Assembly: GCF_014654205.1 (NCBI RefSeq)
Contig: NZ_BNAW01000001.1
Span: 248,001 to 312,000 of the forward strand
Length of the DNA: 64,000 bases
DNA from: Amycolatopsis bullii
GTDB taxonomy: Bacteria; Actinomycetota; Actinomycetes; Mycobacteriales; Pseudonocardiaceae
Direction: 5' to 3'
The notes under the pieces were generated by a model. It was not told the DNA's origin. It saw only the letters and a list, made by a program, of their open reading frames with translations, and ran no database searches. A program made the position numbers and the translations under genes. This document shows positions 59,109 through 64,000 of the stretch, one piece after another. Numbering within the stretch: position 1 is the stretch's first letter; every line of letters begins with the position of its first letter.

Positions 59109-60332
59109 ATGGGCCGGAACACGGTGCTGGCGGCGGTGTGCGCGGTCGCGGTCGCGAGCATTTACGCAGCTCAGCCCGCACTCGCCGGGATGGGCGCGGA
59201 CCTGGCCGTACCGGCGGCCGGCCTCGGCTGGATCGTCGCCGCCGGACAGCTCGGCTACCTGGCCGGGCTGTCGCTGCTCGTTCCCCTCGGCGACCTGCGG
59301 GACCGGCGCAAGCTCATCGCGGCTCACCTCGTCCTGACGGCGGCGGGCGCGGTGGTCGCGGCGGCCGCGACCCGGCTCTGGGTGCTGCTGGCCGGACTCG
59401 CGCTCGCCGGCCTGTTCGCGGTCGTCGTCCAGACGACGGTCGCCTACGCCGCGGCGAGCGCCACGCCCGCCGAACGCGGCCGCACCCTCGGCGCGGTGAC
59501 GTCCGGAGTCGTCCTCGGCATCCTCGGCGCCCGCGTCGCGGCCGGAGCACTGGCCACGGCGTGGGGCTGGCGCAGCGTGTACGTCGTGCTCGCCGTGCTC
59601 CTGGTGACATTGGCGGCGGTGGTGCTCAAGACGCTGCCGCCCGACCCGCGCACCGGACCTTCCACGTACCGGGAAGTGCTGACGTCGCTGGGAAAACTGT
59701 TCCGCGAACGGCTCTTCGTCTCACGCGGCTTGATCGCGTTCTTCCTGTTCGCCTCGTTCGGCACGCTGTGGAGCGGGCTCGCGCTGCCGCTCGCGGCCGC
59801 ACCGTGGCGGCTGAGCCCGGCGCAGATCGGCCTGTTCGGATTGGCCGGCCTGGTCGGGGCGCTGGGTGCCGCCCGGGCGGGCCGCTGGGCCGACGCGGGC
59901 TTCGCACGCCCGGTCACCGTCGGCGCCCTCGCCCTGCTCGCCGTCTCGTGGGCGGCGATCGGGCCGGTGTCGTGGTCACTGTGGCCGGTGATCGGCGGCG
60001 TGGTCGTGCTCGACTTCGCCGTGCAGGCCGTGCACGTGAGCAACCAGCACCTGCTGACCACCGCGCACCCGGACACCACCAGCAGCGCCATCGGCGGCTA
60101 CATGCTCTTCTACTCGCTCGGCTCGGCCCTGGGCGCCACCGCGACGACGGCCGCGTTCGCCGTCGCCGGCTGGGCGGGCTCCAGCGTGCTCGGCGCGGGG
60201 TTCGCCTTGTGCGCCCTGGCGGCCGCTCTCACAGGTCGAGCGCGGCCCGCAACGCGATGTCGATGCGCTCCTGGACGTCCTGGTCGATCTCGGCGACGCG
60301 TTCGTCGAACCACGGGCGGTAGAGCCGGGTGA
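59109..60332 (+). CDS. MFS drug-efflux-type transporter
   Basis: 407 residues from ATG 59109 (GGGGGCTGG at a better distance than for ATG 59097). Twelve transmembrane helices are readable; motif A-like LVPLGDLRDRRKLIA lies between helices 2 and 3, and GAVTSGVVLGILGARVAAG fits the drug:H+ antiporter motif C region. The last ~35 residues after the final helix (RARPATRCRCAPGRPGRS...) are Arg-rich and lie over the 3' end of the toxin gene on the other strand (104-base overlap). Probably repressed by the divergent HxlR protein. Confidence 0.88.
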   Translation: MGRNTVLAAVCAVAVASIYAAQPALAGMGADLAVPAAGLGWIVAAGQLGYLAGLSLLVPLGDLRDRRKLIAAHLVLTAAGAVVAAAATRLWVLLAGLALAGLFAVVVQTTVAYAAASATPAERGRTLGAVTSGVVLGILGARVAAGALATAWGWRSVYVVLAVLLVTLAAVVLKTLPPDPRTGPSTYREVLTSLGKLFRERLFVSRGLIAFFLFASFGTLWSGLALPLAAAPWRLSPAQIGLFGLAGLVGALGAARAGRWADAGFARPVTVGALALLAVSWAAIGPVSWSLWPVIGGVVVLDFAVQAVHVSNQHLLTTAHPDTTSSAIGGYMLFYSLGSALGATATTAAFAVAGWAGSSVLGAGFALCALAAALTGRARPATRCRCAPGRPGRSRRRVRRTTGGRAG

Positions 60333-60528
60333 GGTTGAGCGTCGACACCCAGTAGCGGGCGTCGACGGCCACGCCGAGGATGTCCATCGGGTCGCGGTCG
60401 AGGAGTTCGGTGCCGAGCAGCCACGGGCGCTCGGACTCGTTCACCCCGTCCGAGGACAGCAACACCACCGTGCGCTGCCGGGCCGGGTCGGTCGGGGGGT
60501 GGTACGTCCAGACTTCACCCCTGCGCAC
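60229..60528 (-). CDS. PemK/MazF-like toxin
   Basis: 99 residues from GTG 60528. MRRGEVWTYHPPTDPARQRTVVLLSSD matches the MazF/PemK opening (xRGEIWxV...R-x-VxxxS), then TLNLTRLYRPWFDERV and a terminal helix. Likely an mRNA endoribonuclease. It overlaps the antitoxin gene by 14 bases and the MFS 3' end by 104. Confidence 0.82.
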   Translation of the reverse strand: MRRGEVWTYHPPTDPARQRTVVLLSSDGVNESERPWLLGTELLDRDPMDILGVAVDARYWVSTLNLTRLYRPWFDERVAEIDQDVQERIDIALRAALDL

Positions 60529-60739
60529 GCAGATCCTTCTCCGCCGCGCTCAGCTCGGCCTCGTCCGATTCCGCGGCGGCCGGTTCCGGCTTCTGCGGGG
60601 TGTAACCCGTGCGCACCGCCTCGCGCCTGGCCGCCTTCGACAGCCAGGACGAGACCGAGATTCCGTGGGCTTTCGCGGCTCGTTCGGCGAATTCCAGCGC
60701 GCCGCTGTCCAGCGAAAGGGTGACCTTACGTGTTGCCAT
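60515..60739 (-). CDS. Ribbon-helix-helix antitoxin (MazE-like)
   Basis: 74 residues from ATG 60739 (AAAGG before it). N-terminal strand ATRKVTLSLDSGALEFAERA followed by a helix with ISVSSWLSKAARREAVR is a ribbon-helix-helix DNA-binding fold; the acidic tail (EPAAAESDEAELSAAEKD) would wrap the toxin. First gene of the toxin-antitoxin operon; it probably binds its own promoter. Confidence 0.85.
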   Translation of the reverse strand: MATRKVTLSLDSGALEFAERAAKAHGISVSSWLSKAARREAVRTGYTPQKPEPAAAESDEAELSAAEKDLRAQG

Positions 60740-60785
60740 ACCTTTTACCGTACCAGCGCCCCGGCCGCCGGACGGGGCACCGGCG

Positions 60786-61241
60786 TCAGAACGTCGGCGA
60801 ACGTCCCTCGAACGGCGTAGAGAGCACCACCGTCGTGCGGGTCGACACCTTCGCCGCCTCCCGGATCCGCCGCAGCAGGTCCTCCAGGGCCAGCGGCGAC
60901 TGGACCCGCACCAGCAGGATGTAGGACTCGTCGCCGGCCACGGAGTAGCACGACTCGATTTCCTTGATGTGCTGGATCCGCTGCGGGTAGTCGTCCGGGG
61001 CCGCGGGGTCGTTGGGGGTCAGCGAGATCAGCGCCGTCAGCGGGAGGCCGATCTGCTCGCCGTCGAGCCGGGCGGTGTAGCCGAGGATGACCCCGCGCTG
61101 CTCGAGGCGGCGCACCCGCTGGTGCACCGCCGACACCGACAGCCCGACCCGCTCGGCGAGGTCGGTGAAGCTGCGCCGCCCGTCCGCCGCGAGTTCCTGG
61201 ACGATCGACTGGTCCAGCGGCTCCAGGCCGCCGGCGGTCAT
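60786..61241 (-). CDS. Lrp/AsnC family transcriptional regulator
   Basis: 151 residues from ATG 61241, ATGA overlap with the M24 peptidase stop. HTH: LDQSIVQELAADGRRSFTDLAERVGLSVSAVHQRVRRLEQRGVI within 9-52; RAM/effector domain with YSVAGDESYILLVRV and a RTTVVLSTPFEGR end. Coupled to the peptidase, it may sense an amino acid freed by it. Confidence 0.93.
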   Translation of the reverse strand: MTAGGLEPLDQSIVQELAADGRRSFTDLAERVGLSVSAVHQRVRRLEQRGVILGYTARLDGEQIGLPLTALISLTPNDPAAPDDYPQRIQHIKEIESCYSVAGDESYILLVRVQSPLALEDLLRRIREAAKVSTRTTVVLSTPFEGRSPTF

Positions 61242-62380
61242 GCGTCCAGCACGACGAGCTCGTGCGGCTGGTTGTTGACGGACTCGGCACCGTCGGCGGT
61301 GACGACCACGATGTCTTCGATCCGGGCGCCCCACCGGCCCGGCTGGTAGATGCCCGGCTCGACGCTGAAGGCCATGCCCGGCTCCAGCGGCAGCGCGTTG
61401 CCGGCGATGATGTACGGCTCCTCGTGCACGTCCAGGCCGATGCCGTGCCCGGTGCGGTGGATGAAGTACTCGCCGAACCCCGCCTCGGCGATGACGTCGC
61501 GCGCGGCGGCGTCGACGGCCTCGGCGGTGACGCCCGGCTTGACCGCGGCCACCGCGGCGGCCTGGGCCCGCTGCAGCACCGCGTAGGTCTCGGCCACGTC
61601 GGCGTCGCGGGGCGTCCCGACGGCATAGGTGCGCGTGGAGTCGGAGTTGTAGCCGGCGGGCAGCGGGCCGCCGATGTCGACGACCACGACGTCACCCTTC
61701 TCGATGACCCGCTCGGAGACGTCGTGGTGCGGGCTGGCCCCGTTCGGACCGGACCCGACGATCACGAAGTCCGCCTGGACGTGGCCCTCCTCGACGATGG
61801 CCGCGGCGATGTCGGCGCCGACCTCGGCCTCGGTGCGGCCCGGCCGCAGCCACTCGTGGACGCGGGCGTGCACGCGGTCGATCGCCGCGCCGGCTTCGCG
61901 CAGCGACGCGATTTCGGCGGCGTCCTTGCGCATCCGCAGCTCCCGGACCACGGGGCCGGCCAGCGTCTGCTCGGCGTCGCCGAGGGCGGCCCGCAGCGCG
62001 AGGACGTGCAGGGCGGGGGTGAAGTCGCTGACGGCGACCCGCCCCGGCTTGCCGAGCCGGTCCGCGACGAGCTTGTACGGGTCGTCGCCGTCCACCCAGG
62101 TGAGCAGCTCGACGCCGAGGTCGTCGGTCGGGACGTCGGCGTACCCGGGCGCCTCCAGCTTCGGCACGACCAGCGCGGGGGTGCCGTCGGCGGGGACGAC
62201 GAGGGTGGTCAGCCGCTCGAACGAGCCGCCGGCCTGCCCGAGCAGGTACCGCAGGTCGGAGCCGGGCGCGATCAGCAGGGCATCGGTGCTCGCGGCGGCC
62301 GCGGCAGCGCGGGCACGGTCCAGCCGCGCCCGCAGGGCGGCGGCGTCGGGAGCGGGGGTGTGGAGGGATCGGCGCGACAT
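61238..62380 (-). CDS. M24 family metallopeptidase (Xaa-Pro peptidase)
   Basis: 380 residues from ATG 62380. N-terminal creatinase-like domain (1-145), then the pita-bread catalytic domain. Metal ligands appear in order: VVDIGG (Asp), NSDSTRTYA (Asp), HRTGHGIGLDVHE (His), SVEPGIY (Glu) and RIEDIVVV (Glu). Cytoplasmic dipeptidase or aminopeptidase P acting at Xaa-Pro bonds. Coupled with the downstream Lrp regulator. Confidence 0.94.
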   Translation of the reverse strand: MSRRSLHTPAPDAAALRARLDRARAAAAAASTDALLIAPGSDLRYLLGQAGGSFERLTTLVVPADGTPALVVPKLEAPGYADVPTDDLGVELLTWVDGDDPYKLVADRLGKPGRVAVSDFTPALHVLALRAALGDAEQTLAGPVVRELRMRKDAAEIASLREAGAAIDRVHARVHEWLRPGRTEAEVGADIAAAIVEEGHVQADFVIVGSGPNGASPHHDVSERVIEKGDVVVVDIGGPLPAGYNSDSTRTYAVGTPRDADVAETYAVLQRAQAAAVAAVKPGVTAEAVDAAARDVIAEAGFGEYFIHRTGHGIGLDVHEEPYIIAGNALPLEPGMAFSVEPGIYQPGRWGARIEDIVVVTADGAESVNNQPHELVVLDA

Positions 62381-62472
62381 GAAGGCGAGCCTAGTGGGGC
62401 GGCGGGCGAAGTGAACGCGCCCGGGGCGCGACATGCCGGGCCGGGTGACCCACCTTCCCGCTCCCCCGTCCC

Positions 62473-62520
62473 GGTCGTGAGTGGTACGGCGGGTGAGAAC
62501 CCGCCCTACCACTCACGACC
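62473..62520. repeat. Palindromic repeat element, copy 2
   Basis: Same element as at 40435-40478: arms GGTCGTGAGTGGTACGGCGG and its complement around the loop AG (62496-62497), with mismatches at two stem positions (62487/62506 and 62495/62498). It lies between the divergent M24 and exonuclease genes, so it is not a terminator here. Confidence 0.85.
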
Positions 62521-62587
62521 CGGGGCGGGCACGAGATCGCGGTGCGTCGCGCCCCGCCACCGGCGTCCACCATGGCAGGCTGTGCGG

Positions 62588-63532
62588 GTGACCGGATCCC
62601 TTGCGCTGCTCGACTCCGCGAGCCTGTACTTCCGCTCCTTCTTCGCCCTGCCCGACTCGATGCGCGCCGCGGACGGGACGCAGGTCAACGCCGTGCGCGG
62701 GTTCGCCGACACGATCGCGCGGATCCTCACCGACCGGCGGCCCGCGCGGCTGGTCTGCTGCCTCGACGCCGACTGGCGGCCGAAGTTCCGGACCGACCTG
62801 CTGCCCAGCTACAAGGCGCACCGGGTGGCCGAGGAGACCGGCAGCGGCCCGGACGTCGAAGAGGTGCCCGACACGCTCACCCCGCAGGTGCCGATCATCC
62901 TCGACCTGCTCGAAGCGTTCGGGTTCGCCACCGCCGAAGCCGCCGGCTACGAGGCCGACGACGTCATCGGCGCCCTGGCCACCCGCGAGAAGGCCGACCC
63001 GGTCGAGGTCATCACCGGCGATCGGGACCTCTTCCAGCTCGTGCGCACCGAACCCACCCCCACCTCGGTCATCTACGTCGGCAAGGGCTGGGCCAAGGCC
63101 GAAGTGCTGGGCCCGGCCGAGATCGCCGAGCGCTACAGCCTGCCCCGCGACACCGCCGGGCCCGCCTACGCGGACATGGCCGCCCTGCGTGGCGACCCGT
63201 CCGACGGCCTGCCCGGGGTCGCCGGCATCGGCGAAAAGACCGCCGCGAAGCTGATCACGCAGTTCGGGTCGCTCGAAGCCCTCGTCGCCGCGGGCCAAGC
63301 CGGGGACTCCGCGCTCCCCCTCAAGACACGGCTGCGGCTGAAGGACGCGGCGGACTACCTCGCGGTCGCCCCGACCGTGGTCCGCGTGGCCGTCGACGCG
63401 CCCGTCGAGCAGTCACGCCCCGACACCGTGCCCGCGACACCCGCCGACCCCGGCCGGGTCGCCGAGCTGGCCGAACGGTGGAACCTCGGCAACTCCGTCG
63501 AACGGCTGCTCAAGGCCCTGCCCGGCGCCTAG
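62588..63532 (+). CDS. 5'-3' exonuclease (FEN/Pol I-type)
   Basis: 314 residues from GTG 62588 (GTG 62582 is an alternative). Acidic metal sites: LLDSASLYFRSFF (Asp9), CCLDADWRPKFR, YEADDVIGALA, VITGDRDLFQLV; the helix-hairpin-helix is LRGDPSDGLPGVAGIGEKTAAKLI. This is the stand-alone form of the DNA polymerase I 5' nuclease domain, acting on flaps and RNA primers. Its stop overlaps the convergent Eis-like gene (CTAG). Confidence 0.95.
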   Translation: MTGSLALLDSASLYFRSFFALPDSMRAADGTQVNAVRGFADTIARILTDRRPARLVCCLDADWRPKFRTDLLPSYKAHRVAEETGSGPDVEEVPDTLTPQVPIILDLLEAFGFATAEAAGYEADDVIGALATREKADPVEVITGDRDLFQLVRTEPTPTSVIYVGKGWAKAEVLGPAEIAERYSLPRDTAGPAYADMAALRGDPSDGLPGVAGIGEKTAAKLITQFGSLEALVAAGQAGDSALPLKTRLRLKDAADYLAVAPTVVRVAVDAPVEQSRPDTVPATPADPGRVAELAERWNLGNSVERLLKALPGA

Positions 63533-64000
63533 AAGTGGGTGCCGCACCACGGCGCGGCCGTCGTGGTGAACAACTCGTCGGCCCGCGCGAGCGCGGCCGC
63601 GTCGCGCACGTCGACGCGGCCGGCCTCGGCCAGCGTCGTCGCGGCCCAGTGCCCGAGGTAGAGCATGCCGAGCGTGTCGACGTCGAGCGCCAGGTCCGCG
63701 GCCGCATCCGTGCGCCGGGCGCCGTCCGGGCCGACTTCGTAGTGCCCCGTGTTGGCCGGCAGCAGCCGGTCGGTCACCGCGAGCACCACCGGACCGGCCG
63801 CGCGGTAGGTGCGGGCGGCGAGCGCGGCCGCGACGTCGACCGGGCGCAGCCACAAGTCGTCTTCGACCGCGGCGGTGGCCGCGTGCCGGTGGTCGGTCAG
63901 CATCAGGGCGAGGGGCTCGTCGACCGGGCGGTGGCGGGCGTGGACCTCCGAAACCAGGTCCACCGACAGCAGGTACCGCCAGAGCGCGGCCCGCGCCGCC
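63529..64000 (-). CDS. eis: Eis-like GNAT acetyltransferase, 5' end outside window
   Basis: C-terminal ~157 residues of a longer protein. RAALWRYLLSVDLVSEVHAR and RPVDEPLALML belong to the second GNAT-like region; the rest is the SCP2-like domain (LWLRPVDVAAALAARTY, LDVDTLGMLYLGHW). It ends WCGTHF: in Eis the C-terminal Phe carboxylate acts in catalysis, and it is kept. Eis-type enzymes acetylate amines, including aminoglycosides. Confidence 0.88.
   Translation of the reverse strand, partial: AARAALWRYLLSVDLVSEVHARHRPVDEPLALMLTDHRHAATAAVEDDLWLRPVDVAAALAARTYRAAGPVVLAVTDRLLPANTGHYEVGPDGARRTDAAADLALDVDTLGMLYLGHWAATTLAEAGRVDVRDAAALARADELFTTTAAPWCGTHF

Overview
The window is uniformly high-GC with strong G/C third-position bias, many GTG/TTG starts, short or overlapping intergenic junctions, DUF574-type methyltransferase, DasR-like operators and long palindromic repeats. 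Together these point to a filamentous actinomycete, most likely a member of the Pseudonocardiaceae such as Amycolatopsis (inference, not proven by the sequence). No rRNA, tRNA, transposase, integrase or CRISPR array was seen.

Layout. 1-6245: a partial secreted alpha/beta hydrolase, a cytochrome P450, a DUF574 methyltransferase, a HoxX-like gene interrupted by an amber codon, and a divergent MarR regulator/hydrolase pair. 6661-8724: a short NarL-type histidine kinase, its response regulator and an orphan LuxR-type regulator. 8739-34220: a contractile injection system (CIS) island. Its main operon runs on the minus strand from the sheath gene (start 27106) through two tube proteins, tail chaperone-like genes, a 988-residue repeat protein in the tape-measure position, hub, spike, PAAR tip, gp25 and baseplate proteins, then a zinc-ribbon membrane protein, a very large TolB/von Willebrand A/HYR protein and a single-pass membrane protein. 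A second unit encodes the tail terminator and the AAA+ ATPase (34220-31579). Between the two lie a DUF4157 'eCIS core' protein and, on the plus strand, a 1132-residue effector whose C-terminus carries a HAE...CxxC nucleoside-deaminase signature. Four CIS promoters share a palindrome, YTGCCC-N4-RGGCAR, 57-102 bases from the nearest start codon, indicating a common regulator. No tail-fibre gene was found, which fits the cytoplasmic type of CIS known from Streptomyces.

34702-44325: a His/Asp-rich secreted repeat protein, a secreted parallel beta-helix protein, a PUA-like protein, and an IclR-controlled catabolic locus (amidohydrolase; CoA transferase, citryl-CoA lyase-like protein, intradiol dioxygenase, MDR dehydrogenase) with two copies of one 17-bp operator. 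44354-53724: small secreted and membrane proteins, an AhpD-like protein, a GH18 chitinase behind DasR-type sites, a three-gene MacB/FtsX-like ABC exporter, a flavin monooxygenase and a VOC protein. 53721-64000: a series of regulator/enzyme pairs (SDR/LysR, rhodanese-azoreductase/TetR, HxlR/MFS), an SGNH hydrolase, a MazEF-like toxin-antitoxin pair, an Lrp regulator with an M24 peptidase, a 5'-3' exonuclease and a partial Eis-like acetyltransferase.

Non-coding structure is rich: two copies of a ~44-48-bp palindromic element (one contributing the C-terminus and stop of the IclR gene), a 21-bp-period array that flips orientation midway between two convergent genes, and several intrinsic hairpin terminators.
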